Assembly: GCA_045545095.1 (NCBI GenBank)
Contig: JAZQAG010000030.1
Coordinates: 6,257-70,256, forward strand
Direction of reading: 5' to 3'
DNA length: 64,000 nucleotides
Origin: Phocaeicola_A sp045545095
GTDB lineage: Bacteria; Bacteroidota; Bacteroidia; Bacteroidales; Bacteroidaceae
Shown here: positions 41,815 to 51,326 of the stretch, piece after piece
How positions within the stretch are numbered: position 1 is the stretch's first letter
How the letters are laid out: every line of letters begins with the position of its first letter
Position numbers and translations under genes: made by a program
The notes under the pieces: generated by a model
The model's database searches: none
What the model was told of the DNA's origin: nothing
Seen by the model: the letters and a program-made list of their open reading frames with translations, nothing else

Positions 41815-42246
41815 TCAGCAAGGTATCTTTTCGATACGACGTGCATGGCGACCACCTTCGAAAGGTGTGTTGAAATACTTGTTCAGAATGCTGTCAGCTA
41901 CAGTATTGGTAACAAATCGGCCGGGCATAACCAGAACGTTGGCATTGTTGTGTTGGCGGGCCAACTCTGCAATTTCGGGGCACCAGCAGAGAGCAGCACG
42001 GATACCTTGATGCTTGTTCAGCGTCATATTGATACCATTTCCACTTCCACAGATGGCAATACCGCGTTCGTGTTCACCTGCTTCAATGGCTGATGCCAAA
42101 GGATGAGCCACATCGGCATAGTCCATACTCTCGGGAGCATAGCAACCATAATCCTTGTAAGCATATCCTTTCTCCTCCAACCATTGGAGAACATATTTCT
42201 TCAATTCAAATCCTGCGTGGTCGCAGCAAATTCCAATTGTTTCCAT
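41815..42246 (-). CDS. rpiB: Ribose-5-phosphate isomerase B
   Basis: 143 residues; interconverts ribose-5-P and ribulose-5-P in the pentose phosphate pathway. The opening METIGICCDHAGFELK has the substrate-binding Asp-His, and GIAICGSGNGINMTLNKHQGIRAALC is the family signature (split here by its many glycines), with ribose-binding arginines later. Last gene of the arabinose operon, 148 nt after tkt across a stretch of reiterated TTTACAAATT words. Confidence 0.93.
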   Translation of the reverse strand: METIGICCDHAGFELKKYVLQWLEEKGYAYKDYGCYAPESMDYADVAHPLASAIEAGEHERGIAICGSGNGINMTLNKHQGIRAALCWCPEIAELARQHNNANVLVMPGRFVTNTVADSILNKYFNTPFEGGRHARRIEKIPC

Positions 42247-42393
42247 AATTGCATTTACAATTTACAAATTCCAATGTACAATTTCTTTTTTGAAGCACTG
42301 GGGACATAGAGTCACAGAACTTTTGATTATTCATCTGTGATGATAAATACATAAAAACTCTGTGTTTCCGTGTCTCTGTGTGCTACATAGAAA

Positions 42394-44412
42394 TTACAGC
42401 ATTGCTTTCACCTGATTATATACATTCTCTGCTGTGAAGCCGAGTTTCTCATCGAGTACTTTGTAAGGAGCACTGAATCCGAAGCTTTCGAGACCCCATA
42501 CCTTACCTTCGTGAGCAGGAACAAGACCTTGCAAGTTGACGGGGAGACCGGCTGTAAGACCGAACTTCTTCACACCTGCGGGCAATACCTGAGCCTGATA
42601 TTCGGGACACTGGCTACGGAAGAGACCTTCAGAAGGAACGCTCACGATAGAGCACTTCACACCATCCTTGCGGAGCAACTCGGCACCGGCAACGAGGGTA
42701 GAAACTTCTGAACCGGAAGCTACGAGGATAACATCGGCATCGGCATCAGAACCAGCAACGATATAAGCACCCTTGGCTGCTTGAGTATAGTCGTTTCCTG
42801 CAGGAAGGTCAGCAATGTTCTGACGGCTGAGGATAAGAGCTGTCGGGGTAGCTGTATTAGCCATTGCCAAAGCCCAAGCTTCAGTTGTTTCTTTGGCATC
42901 AGCCGGACGGAGCACGAGGGTAGAGTTGTGACCCTTATGATTCTTCAGCTTCTCCATCAAACGGATCTGTGCCTCTTGTTCAACCGGTTCGTGAGTAGGA
43001 CCATCTTCACCTACACGGAATGCATCGTGTGTCCAGATGAACTTCACGGGAAGTTCCATAAGAGCAGCCATACGAACGGCAGGTTTCATGTAATCAGAGA
43101 ATACAAAGAATGTACCGCAAGCAGGGATAACACCTCCATGGAGAGCCATACCGATGCAGCAGCAAGCCATTGTCAACTCGGCAACACCTGCCTGGAAGAA
43201 TGCACCGCTGAAATCTCCCTTAGCCAAAGCTTTGGTCTTCTTCAAGAAACCGTCAGTCTTGTCAGAGTTTGAAAGGTCGGCAGAAGCACAAATCATGTTG
43301 GGCACCTGCTCAGCAAGGGCAGAGAGACAAGCTGCAGAAGCATTACGGGTAGCATCGCCAGCTTTCTGTTCAACCTTAGTCCAATCAATTTGCGGAGCCT
43401 TGTTGGCAAACCAATCAGCCTGTGCAGCTGCCTTTTCTGGATTAGCAGCTGCCCATTCAGCCTCTTCGGCATAGCGGGCTGCGCAGATTGCCTTCAACTC
43501 TTCAGCACGTTTGGCATACAACTCCTTCACGTCATCGAAAATCTGGAATGGATTTTCAGGATCACCACCGAGATTCTTCACTGTGTTAGTGAAAGCATCA
43601 CCACCAAGAGGAGCACCGTGAGTCTTGCAGTTGCGTTCGTAAGAGGAACCATCGGCCTTCAATGCACCCTTACCCATGATACACTTACCGATGATGAGGG
43701 CAGGTTTGCCTTCAACAGCTTTGGCTGCTTCGATAGCCTTGCGGATTTCGGCAGCGTCGTTACCGTTGATTTCAATAACTTCCCAACCGAGGGCACGATA
43801 CTTGGCTGCAGTGTCTTCGTTCATAACTTCTGCAGTCTCGGTAGAAAGCTGGATGTCGTTAGAGTCATAGAACATGATGAGATTGTCCAATCCTAATACA
43901 CCAGCTACACGGGCTGCACCCTGAGAAATTTCTTCTTGAACACCACCGTCAGAAATATAAGCATAAATTGTTTCTTTGGCAAATGTCGGATTACCTGTAT
44001 GTGCAGCCAAGAACTTGGCAGCGATAGCAGCACCTACAGCAAAGGTATGGCCTTGGCCAAGAGGACCTGATGTATTCTCTATACCACGGGCAATCTCAAA
44101 CTCGGGATGACCGGTAGTGGGAGAACCCCACTGACGGAGTTGTGCAATCTCTTCAAGACTGAATTTGCCGATAAGGGCTAACTGTGCATAAAGCATAGGA
44201 GCCATATGACCGGGGTCGAGGAAGAAACGGTCGCGACCTACCCATGTGGGGTTTTCTGGGTCGTAGTTCAGATACTCAGAATAGAGTACATTGATAAAGT
44301 CGGCACCACCCATAGCACCACCGGGGTGACCAGACTTCGCTTTTTCTACAGATGCAGCTGCTAAGATACGGATATTGTCGGCTGCATGGTTCAATACTTT
44401 AATGTCGTTCAT
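42394..44412 (-). CDS. tkt: Transketolase
   Basis: 672 residues, normal length. Thiamine-diphosphate enzyme that moves two-carbon units between pentose and other sugar phosphates. Seen: GHPGGAMGGADF near the N-terminus, the TPP motif SDGGVQEEISQGAARVAG, the pyrimidine-domain DAFRVGEDGPTHEPVEQ and the C-terminal sugar-phosphate loop. Being inside the arabinose operon, it should handle xylulose-5-P made by AraD. Flanked on both sides by TTTACAAATT-type repeat words. Confidence 0.95.
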   Translation of the reverse strand: MNDIKVLNHAADNIRILAAASVEKAKSGHPGGAMGGADFINVLYSEYLNYDPENPTWVGRDRFFLDPGHMAPMLYAQLALIGKFSLEEIAQLRQWGSPTTGHPEFEIARGIENTSGPLGQGHTFAVGAAIAAKFLAAHTGNPTFAKETIYAYISDGGVQEEISQGAARVAGVLGLDNLIMFYDSNDIQLSTETAEVMNEDTAAKYRALGWEVIEINGNDAAEIRKAIEAAKAVEGKPALIIGKCIMGKGALKADGSSYERNCKTHGAPLGGDAFTNTVKNLGGDPENPFQIFDDVKELYAKRAEELKAICAARYAEEAEWAAANPEKAAAQADWFANKAPQIDWTKVEQKAGDATRNASAACLSALAEQVPNMICASADLSNSDKTDGFLKKTKALAKGDFSGAFFQAGVAELTMACCCIGMALHGGVIPACGTFFVFSDYMKPAVRMAALMELPVKFIWTHDAFRVGEDGPTHEPVEQEAQIRLMEKLKNHKGHNSTLVLRPADAKETTEAWALAMANTATPTALILSRQNIADLPAGNDYTQAAKGAYIVAGSDADADVILVASGSEVSTLVAGAELLRKDGVKCSIVSVPSEGLFRSQCPEYQAQVLPAGVKKFGLTAGLPVNLQGLVPAHEGKVWGLESFGFSAPYKVLDEKLGFTAENVYNQVKAML

Positions 44413-44537
44413 AAATTTATTTACAAATTACAATTTACAAATTACGATTTATTAGATTCCATTTTTACTCTTTACCAATTACAAATTACTGATATATAGC
44501 ATGTGTTTACCTTGTACATGGTAAATTGTACATGTAC

Positions 44538-46136
44538 TTATTTCTTGCAATTTACAGCTGCTTCCTCGATACCGAGACAAGCTTTGTAATTTTCAATGTA
44601 TTTGTTGAAACCTTCTACATCTTCTGGGGTAGGAGAAATCTCTACACCAGTATTGCCAGCGAAGACAACACGATCGAGATATTCATCCAATGGCAATCCT
44701 TTAGGATTATTCACCAAGTAGGAGGCCAACAGAGCCATACCCCATGGACCACCTTCACCGGCTGTTTCCATTACAGAGATGGGGGAGTTGATGGCTGCAG
44801 CAAGAATACGTTGTCCTACACCAGCAGTCTTGAAGAGACCACCATGTCCAGTGATACGGTCAACCTTAATCTTTTCTTCATTGAAAAGGATATCGTTACC
44901 AATCTTGAGTACACCGACAGACGCATGCAGATGAGCACGCATGAAGTTGGCCAAATTGAACTTATCACCTGCTGAACGAACAAACAAAGGACGTCCTTCT
45001 GCCAATCCTGTAACAGGTTCTCCTGAGATATAGTTATAGGAAACCAATCCTCCGCAATCGGGATTTCCCTTGAGAGCATTGTTGTAAAGCTTACCATAAA
45101 CTTCATTCATGTCAACTGGGATTCCTAACAGTTCTTGATATTCCTTGAAGAGGTTTACCCATGCGTTGAGATCAGAAGTACAGTTGTTGCAATGTACCAT
45201 GGCCACAAGACTACCATCAGGAGTAGTTACCATATCTATCATTTCGTAAGGCTTGCTCAAATCTTTTTCCAAAACAATCATAGAGAAAGAAGATGTTCCG
45301 GCAGAAACATTACCAGTGCGCTGTTTGACTGCATTTGTAGCAACCATTCCAGTTCCAGCATCTCCTTCGGGAGGACAAACGGGAATACCAGGTTTCAAAT
45401 GACCTGATACGTCAAGCTTCTTGGCACCCTCGGGAGTCAGGAAACCGGCATTCTCACCTGCAACAAGAACTTGAGGGAGGATATCGAGCAGTTTCCAGTT
45501 ATAACCATTTGGAGCAATCAGATTGTCAAACTTTTCTACCATCTCAGCAGAATAGGTCTTGGTCTTAGGATCAACGGGGATCATACCTGATGCGTCGCCC
45601 ACACCCAATACACGTTTTCCTGTTATCTGCCAATGTATGAATCCGGCTAAAGTGGTAAGGAAGTTAATGTTTGCAACATGTTCCTCGTTGTTCAAAATAG
45701 CCTGATAGAGATGTGAAATACTCCAACGCAAAGGAATGTTATATACAAACAGTTCGGAAAGAACTGCAGCTGCTTGAGCGGTATTGGTATTTCTCCAAGT
45801 ACGGAAGGGGACAAGTATCTCTTCCTTGTCGTTGAAAGCCATATAACCATGCATCATGGCACTGACTCCAATAGCTGCCAAAGTTTCAATTTCAATATCG
45901 TATTGTTCCTTGACGTTGTTGCGGAGGTCTGCATAACAATCCTGAAGACCATACCATATAGCTTCTACACTATAGGTCCAAAGACCGTCAACCAACTGGT
46001 TTTCCCATGTATGGCTACCTTGTGCAATAGGCTTATTTTCTTCGTCTATCAAAACGGCTTTGATTCGTGTAGAACCAAATTCAATGCCTAATATGGCTTT
46101 ACCTGATTCGATAGTTTGTTTCGCGTTTAAATTCAT
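44538..46136 (-). CDS. FGGY-family sugar kinase, probable L-ribulokinase
   Basis: 532-residue FGGY kinase. The N-terminal ATP loop AILGIEFGSTRIKAVLID, the acceptor region MMHGYMAF and FRTWRNTNT, GVGDASGMIP and the C-terminal ATP site ITGHGGLFKTAGV are visible. It replaces a classical AraB: between araA and tkt, it most likely phosphorylates L-ribulose to L-ribulose-5-P. In B. thetaiotaomicron a xylulokinase-annotated gene occupies the same place and is reported as the ribulokinase. A xylulokinase function is the alternative. Confidence 0.85.
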   Translation of the reverse strand: MNLNAKQTIESGKAILGIEFGSTRIKAVLIDEENKPIAQGSHTWENQLVDGLWTYSVEAIWYGLQDCYADLRNNVKEQYDIEIETLAAIGVSAMMHGYMAFNDKEEILVPFRTWRNTNTAQAAAVLSELFVYNIPLRWSISHLYQAILNNEEHVANINFLTTLAGFIHWQITGKRVLGVGDASGMIPVDPKTKTYSAEMVEKFDNLIAPNGYNWKLLDILPQVLVAGENAGFLTPEGAKKLDVSGHLKPGIPVCPPEGDAGTGMVATNAVKQRTGNVSAGTSSFSMIVLEKDLSKPYEMIDMVTTPDGSLVAMVHCNNCTSDLNAWVNLFKEYQELLGIPVDMNEVYGKLYNNALKGNPDCGGLVSYNYISGEPVTGLAEGRPLFVRSAGDKFNLANFMRAHLHASVGVLKIGNDILFNEEKIKVDRITGHGGLFKTAGVGQRILAAAINSPISVMETAGEGGPWGMALLASYLVNNPKGLPLDEYLDRVVFAGNTGVEISPTPEDVEGFNKYIENYKACLGIEEAAVNCKK

Positions 46137-46165
46137 AATCTATTCTTTATTGAGTTATTGGCTAT

Positions 46166-46237
46166 GAGCTACGAGTTACAAGTGTAGCCAGCTTATTAGC
46201 AGTTGGTAACTTATCACTTATAATAATCTCGTAGCTC
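46166..46237. repeat. GCTACGAG-type inverted repeat between araA and the kinase
   Basis: GAGCTACGAG (46166-46175) pairs perfectly with CTCGTAGCTC (46228-46237); the word GCTACGAG recurs in both arms. One of the reiterated-word hairpins of the window. Confidence 0.6.
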
Positions 46238-46259
46238 GTAGCTTTTCACTAATTACTCG

Positions 46260-47801
46260 TTAGCAAAGTGACTTATTCAGCATATAATAAATCTCGTTCA
46301 TGCGAAGTTCCTGCTTGAATGAGCTGATAGTGGTGTCTTTGTTGATCTTTACATATTCGATACCAACAATCTCTGCAAAGTCTTCCCAATACTCCTCGGT
46401 AATGTCATAAGAGAATGCACTGTGGTGTGTTCCGCCTGCAAGAATCCATGCTCCGGCACCAATCTCAAATGTGGGTTGTGGAATCCAGAGGGCAGATGCA
46501 ACAGGAAGGTTAGGCATTGGTTTCGGCTCGATACATTCAACCTCTTGAGAGATAAGACGGAAGCGGTTGCCAAGGTCAACGACAGTAGCTTTGATACCAC
46601 GACCTACCTTAGAGGTGAATACGAGACGGGCTGTCTGTTGCTTGCGGATACCGATGCCGAGGAAGTGAACTTCTAGTTTGGGCTTGTCAACTGCGATGAG
46701 CGGACAAATCTCGAGCATGTGGCTCTGGAGGCAAGATGAACGGTCGCCAGCGAAGTTGAGGGTATAGTCTTCGAGGAATGAGCATCCGATAGGCATACCA
46801 TGCTGGATAACCCAAAGTGTGCGGCAGAGGCAAGCTGTCTTCCAGTCACCTTCAGCACCGAAACCGATACCTTCAGCCATAAGACGTTGAGAAGCAAGAC
46901 CCGGAATCTGATCGAAGCCTACGAAGTTGGGATCGTTGATGTCTGCATCACCGAGGTCGTCAAAGTTAGTGGTGAAAGCTGTTGCTCCTTCGTCTGCCAA
47001 TACGCGACGCAGTGCAATTTCTGCCTTGGCGGCATTCTTAACTTTCTCCCAATAAACCTCTTCGCCACTCTCGTCAATCTTGATTTCGTATTCTTTCTTG
47101 TACTCCTCAACAAGTGCGTCGGCTTCTTCGTCAGTTACTTTCTTGAGATAATCCATCAAAGAAGAAACAGGATAGTAGTCAACGTGGTATCCCATGCGTT
47201 GTTCGAATTCTACACGGTCACCATCGGTAACGGCAACATTGTTCATGTTCATACCGAACATAAGGCAACGAGTGTTTTTGGCATCAGCAACACCTGCTGC
47301 TACACGTGCCCATACGGCAATCTTCTCCTGTACCTCTTCGTTTTTCCAGTAGCCACAAACCACCTTGCGGGGTACACGCATACGAGTGCAGATATGACCG
47401 AACTCGATATCACCGTGAGCTGACTGGTTAAGGTTCATGAAGTCCATGTCGATGGTTTCCCAAGGAATTTCGGCATTGTACTGAGTGTGGAAGTGAAGAA
47501 GTGGCTTTTGCAATGTCTGAAGAGCCTTAATCCACATCTTGGCAGGTGAGAAGGTGTGCATCCAAGTGATTACACCGATACACTTCTCATCGTTGTTGGC
47601 AGCTTTCATTACAGCTTCAGCCTCTTTGGAAGAGTTGGCTGTACCTTTATAAACTACCTTGATAGGAAGTTTGCCACTGTTGTTAAGACCCTCAACCATC
47701 TCTTTTGAGTGTCCATCTACTATCTTGACTGTTTCGCCGCCATAGAGCAACTGGGCACCTGTGACCCACCAAATTTCATACTGTTCAAAAATGTTTGCCA
47801 T
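46260..47801 (-). CDS. araA: L-arabinose isomerase
   Basis: 513 residues (E. coli AraA is 500). It isomerises L-arabinose to L-ribulose with Mn2+. The N-terminus YEIWWVTGAQLLYGGET is diagnostic; the metal ligands are in AEGIGFGAEGDWKTA (two Glu), QSHMLEICP (His) and GGTHHSAFS (His). Placed between araD (46 nt upstream) and the kinase (123 nt downstream), in the order expected of a Bacteroides arabinose operon. Confidence 0.96.
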   Translation of the reverse strand: MANIFEQYEIWWVTGAQLLYGGETVKIVDGHSKEMVEGLNNSGKLPIKVVYKGTANSSKEAEAVMKAANNDEKCIGVITWMHTFSPAKMWIKALQTLQKPLLHFHTQYNAEIPWETIDMDFMNLNQSAHGDIEFGHICTRMRVPRKVVCGYWKNEEVQEKIAVWARVAAGVADAKNTRCLMFGMNMNNVAVTDGDRVEFEQRMGYHVDYYPVSSLMDYLKKVTDEEADALVEEYKKEYEIKIDESGEEVYWEKVKNAAKAEIALRRVLADEGATAFTTNFDDLGDADINDPNFVGFDQIPGLASQRLMAEGIGFGAEGDWKTACLCRTLWVIQHGMPIGCSFLEDYTLNFAGDRSSCLQSHMLEICPLIAVDKPKLEVHFLGIGIRKQQTARLVFTSKVGRGIKATVVDLGNRFRLISQEVECIEPKPMPNLPVASALWIPQPTFEIGAGAWILAGGTHHSAFSYDITEEYWEDFAEIVGIEYVKINKDTTISSFKQELRMNEIYYMLNKSLC

Positions 47802-47847
47802 AATTCTTTATAGTTTTAATGTTAATGAATATACATTGATAAATTTT

Positions 47848-48549
47848 TTAATGCTTTTGGCCTTTTTGTCCGTAATAGGCATTGGGACCATGCTTGCGGT
47901 TATAATGCTTCTCAACCAAAAGGGGATTCATGGTTGTTTCCGGATTGAGCGTGAATGAGATGTAAGCCATCTTGGCACACTGTTCCATTACCTTGGCATT
48001 ATAAACGGCATTTGCAGGACTTGTTCCCCATGAGAACGGACCATGATTCTTTACAAGAACACCTGGTGTGTGGTCTGGGTTGATGCCTTCAAAACGTTTA
48101 ACTATTACATTTCCTGTCTCCAATTCATATTCACCTTCCACTTCAGCTTTAGTCATATCATCGGTACATGGGATGGCTTTGTAGAAATAGTCTGCATGAG
48201 TGGTACCAATGTTTGGAATATCTTTGCCTGCTTGAGCCCATGCTGTAGCATAAGTAGAGTGGGTGTGGACTACTCCCTGGATATTGGGGAATGCACGATA
48301 GAGAACGAGGTGGGTAGGAGTATCAGATGAAGGATTCAAATCACCTTCAACCACCTTTCCTGTATGGAGATCTACCACTACCATATCAGACGCTTTCATG
48401 TCATCGTAACTTACTCCACTGGGTTTGATAACAACCAGTCCTTTTTCACGGTCGATACCTGACACATTACCCCAAGTGAATATTACCAATCCTTGTTTGA
48501 CAAGGTCGAGGTTGGCTTGGAATACTTTTTCTTTGAGTTCTTCGAGCAT
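47848..48549 (-). CDS. araD: L-ribulose-5-phosphate 4-epimerase
   Basis: 233-residue class II aldolase-family epimerase that gives D-xylulose-5-P for the transketolase gene in the same operon. Zn ligands are in VVHTHSTYATAWAQ and the third His in NHGPFSWG; TWGNVSGID and KPSGVSYDD bind phosphate. It ends 46 nt before araA and begins 44 nt after araR. Confidence 0.95.
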   Translation of the reverse strand: MLEELKEKVFQANLDLVKQGLVIFTWGNVSGIDREKGLVVIKPSGVSYDDMKASDMVVVDLHTGKVVEGDLNPSSDTPTHLVLYRAFPNIQGVVHTHSTYATAWAQAGKDIPNIGTTHADYFYKAIPCTDDMTKAEVEGEYELETGNVIVKRFEGINPDHTPGVLVKNHGPFSWGTSPANAVYNAKVMEQCAKMAYISFTLNPETTMNPLLVEKHYNRKHGPNAYYGQKGQKH

Positions 48550-48593
48550 AATATTTAATATTTAAAGTTAGTATATTACCTTATTTATATATG

Positions 48594-49271
48594 TCATAAC
48601 TTGAATCTTGGGTCGCGGTTATATGCCTTATTGTTGAATTTGTACAGATAGGCACCTCGGCGCGAACCGGATTTGTCAATCATTTCTGTCTTTTCTATGT
48701 AATCCATCTCAGCCACTTTCTTGCGAAAGTTACGCTTGTCGATGGGTTCTCCCTGAATCGTCTCATAAAGGGATTGCATTTGGCTTAATGTGAAGAGACG
48801 GGGGAGAAGATTGAGGCCAATAGGCTCAAGTGATGCTTTGCGGCACATCAGTTCTCTGGCTTTTTGAATCATGGCGGGGTGGTCAAAACCCAGATTAGGC
48901 AATTGGTGGATATTTATCCACTGTGCATTGTGTTTTTCTACCAATTTACGGTCATACTCATCTATATTGATAAGTGCATAGTAGGCAACGGATATAACCC
49001 GTTCGCCCGGGTCGCGGTCAACCTCGCCAAAGGCTCCGACCTGTTCCATATACACATTTTCGAGACCGGTCAGTTCTTTCAATACGCGTTTGGCGGCAGC
49101 ATCTACGCTTTCATTTTGTTGTACAAAACCACCCATCAACGACCATTTGCCCTTTTCTGGTTCAAAATTACGTTTCAGCAGGAGCAGACTGAGTTCACCT
49201 TCGTTCAAGCCGAAGATGATGCAATCTACCGAAACGTAGAACTGAGGGTTGATGTTGTAATAGGCGGTCAC
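48594..49271 (-). CDS. araR: AraR, Nudix-domain transcriptional regulator of arabinose genes
   Basis: 225 residues. The N-terminal two thirds is a Nudix fold: the box GGFVQQNESVDAAAKRVLKE lacks several of the acidic residues needed for pyrophosphohydrolase activity (REUxEE is KRVLKE here), so it probably senses a sugar rather than hydrolyses it. The C-terminal winged helix (PIDKRNFRKKVAEMDYIEKT) binds DNA. In B. thetaiotaomicron an orthologous AraR represses the arabinose operon and releases on arabinose. It sits between the transporter and araD, so it is cotranscribed with its targets. Confidence 0.88.
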   Translation of the reverse strand: MTAYYNINPQFYVSVDCIIFGLNEGELSLLLLKRNFEPEKGKWSLMGGFVQQNESVDAAAKRVLKELTGLENVYMEQVGAFGEVDRDPGERVISVAYYALINIDEYDRKLVEKHNAQWINIHQLPNLGFDHPAMIQKARELMCRKASLEPIGLNLLPRLFTLSQMQSLYETIQGEPIDKRNFRKKVAEMDYIEKTEMIDKSGSRRGAYLYKFNNKAYNRDPRFKL

Positions 49272-49307
49272 TTGTCAAATTATGAATTGTGAATTATGAA
49301 TTATGAG

Positions 49308-49359
49308 AGCTACAAGCTACGAGGTTCGATATTCACTTCGTCACTCGTAGCTTGTAGCT
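49308..49359. terminator. 16-bp hairpin between araP and araR
   Basis: AGCTACAAGCTACGAG (49308-49323) and CTCGTAGCTTGTAGCT (49344-49359) pair perfectly over a 20-nt loop. On the 5'-coordinate side lie reiterated GAATTATGA words. Probably partial termination or processing inside the operon. Confidence 0.65.
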
Positions 49360-49369
49360 TGTCATTTAT

Positions 49370-51292
49370 TTACCAGAGGCAGATATAAAGCAATGCAGTG
49401 ATTGCACAAATACCGAATGAACCCCAAGTGTAACCGCGAGTAGTGGCAAACAGGCTGAGGTTGATAGGCAAGGCCTTCGGATCTTTCACAGTGTCGATAG
49501 AGTTGCTATAGAGCCATACAGCGTTGCAACCAACCAATACACCGAAGAAAATGAATGCCTGGAAGCCGATGTCATTCAGGTAAGCTGACCATGAAGTTGA
49601 AGTTCCAAAAGCAACAACTACAAGAGCGGCAATGATGAAGAATGCACCTACACATCCGATAATCTTTGACCACTTCAACATCTGAGCCTTGTCGGCAGCA
49701 CTAACTTCTTCAGCCTTCACAAACTTCTTGTCGAGGTAAGAGATAAGGATGAAGAATGTTACCAAAATGATGAAGATGTAACCGGCACGGAGCTGGAAAG
49801 CCACATCGGGCAAACAAATCTTGAAGATAACACCCATCGGGATGGTAAGGATTGAAGTCCAGATGGCTGCGGTAGAAGAAGCACGCTTCCAAAGCAGACC
49901 CAAACCGAATACGGTGATGATACCCGGATAGATGAAGCCAGAATATTCCTGGATGTACTGGAAGGCTTGGTCAAGACCACCGAGCAAAGGCTTAACGGCA
50001 ACAGCAGCGATAATCAATGCGGCAAGGGCTGTCAGACGACCTACGTTCACCAACTTCTTGTCAGAAGCACCCTTGTTGATGTACTTCTTGTAGATATCCA
50101 TTGTGAAGAGGGTTGAGGTTGAGTTGAACATAGATGCCAATGAAGAGATGATGGCAGCTGTCAATGCGGCAAATGACAATCCCTTGATACCAGTTGGAGT
50201 AAAGTTGCGGATCAACCAAGGATAAGCATCGTCTGAACGGTTGATGGCACCTTGGAGGTTCAAACTTTCAAAAGCATCAGGATTCTGCATGATATAGAAT
50301 GCACAAATACCGGGAATAACAACGATGAACGGGATAAGAATCTTCAAAAAACCTGCGAAGATAAGACCTTTCTTGGCTTCATCGATACTCTTGGCAGCAA
50401 GACCTTTCTGGATGATATACTGGTTGAAACCCCAGTAACCCAAGTTGGTCAACCATACACCACCTACAACGGCTACGATACCTGGTACGTTAGCATATGC
50501 TTCGGGGTCGTGGCTCTCCTGAATAATCAGGTGGAAGTGAGGGTCAGTCAAATATTTACCGGTTGTCAAATCGTCGAAGATTTGTCCGAATGCGCTAAAT
50601 GCCCCGTCGGTACCCATTACAGCACCCATTTGGTCGAGAGCTACATAAGCAGTAACAAGACCACCACCAACGAGGAATGTTACCTGCATAACGTCTGTCC
50701 ATGCAACAGAGGCCAAACCACCGTAGATTGAATAAATACCGGCAACAACGAACAAACCGATGATGATGAGCATCTGCATAGAGATTTCATATCCCCAAAT
50801 GCTGACCATTACACCTTGTACACCCAAAATCTGTTCGATGGCAAGGGCTCCCAACCAAGCTACAGAAGTCAAGTTTACGAATACATAGAGGAACAGCCAC
50901 AAGATAGAGAAGGCAAGACCTACACCGTCGTTATAGCGTTCGTGCAAGAACTGTGGAATAGTGAAAATCTTACGGTCAATCATGATTGGCAACAAGAACT
51001 TACCGATGACAATCAGCGTTACGGCAGCCATAATTTCGTAAGCAGCGATAGCAATACCGTCAGCATAACCGGTACCAGACATACCGATGAACTGTTCGGC
51101 TGAAATGTTGGCAGCAATCAATGATGCACCCACGGCCCACCATGTCAAGGTGTTACCTGCCAAGAAGTAGTCGTTGGCACTTTTCTCTTTTCCGTCCTTG
51201 TCGCGGCTGAGGAAAAGACCCAATGCCACGAGGACTACAATGTACACGCCAAAGATTATAAAATCAATGGTTTCAAATCCTGATGAACTCAT
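49370..51292 (-). CDS. Sodium:solute symporter, probable arabinose/Na+ cotransporter
   Basis: 640-residue SSS-family membrane protein with about 14 hydrophobic helices. The N-terminal part YFLAGNTLTWWAVGASLIAANISAEQ (split in two conserved helices) and the GYADGIAIAAYE loop are typical of SGLT-like sugar symporters, as is EYSGFIYPGI late in the protein. Position between the epimerase and araR matches AraP of B. thetaiotaomicron. It carries sugar across the inner membrane coupled to Na+. Exact sugar is inferred from context. Confidence 0.9.
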   Translation of the reverse strand: MSSSGFETIDFIIFGVYIVVLVALGLFLSRDKDGKEKSANDYFLAGNTLTWWAVGASLIAANISAEQFIGMSGTGYADGIAIAAYEIMAAVTLIVIGKFLLPIMIDRKIFTIPQFLHERYNDGVGLAFSILWLFLYVFVNLTSVAWLGALAIEQILGVQGVMVSIWGYEISMQMLIIIGLFVVAGIYSIYGGLASVAWTDVMQVTFLVGGGLVTAYVALDQMGAVMGTDGAFSAFGQIFDDLTTGKYLTDPHFHLIIQESHDPEAYANVPGIVAVVGGVWLTNLGYWGFNQYIIQKGLAAKSIDEAKKGLIFAGFLKILIPFIVVIPGICAFYIMQNPDAFESLNLQGAINRSDDAYPWLIRNFTPTGIKGLSFAALTAAIISSLASMFNSTSTLFTMDIYKKYINKGASDKKLVNVGRLTALAALIIAAVAVKPLLGGLDQAFQYIQEYSGFIYPGIITVFGLGLLWKRASSTAAIWTSILTIPMGVIFKICLPDVAFQLRAGYIFIILVTFFILISYLDKKFVKAEEVSAADKAQMLKWSKIIGCVGAFFIIAALVVVAFGTSTSWSAYLNDIGFQAFIFFGVLVGCNAVWLYSNSIDTVKDPKALPINLSLFATTRGYTWGSFGICAITALLYICLW

Positions 51293-51326
51293 TTTTCTTA
51301 GTTATTATTTTTAAGTGATTAATAAA

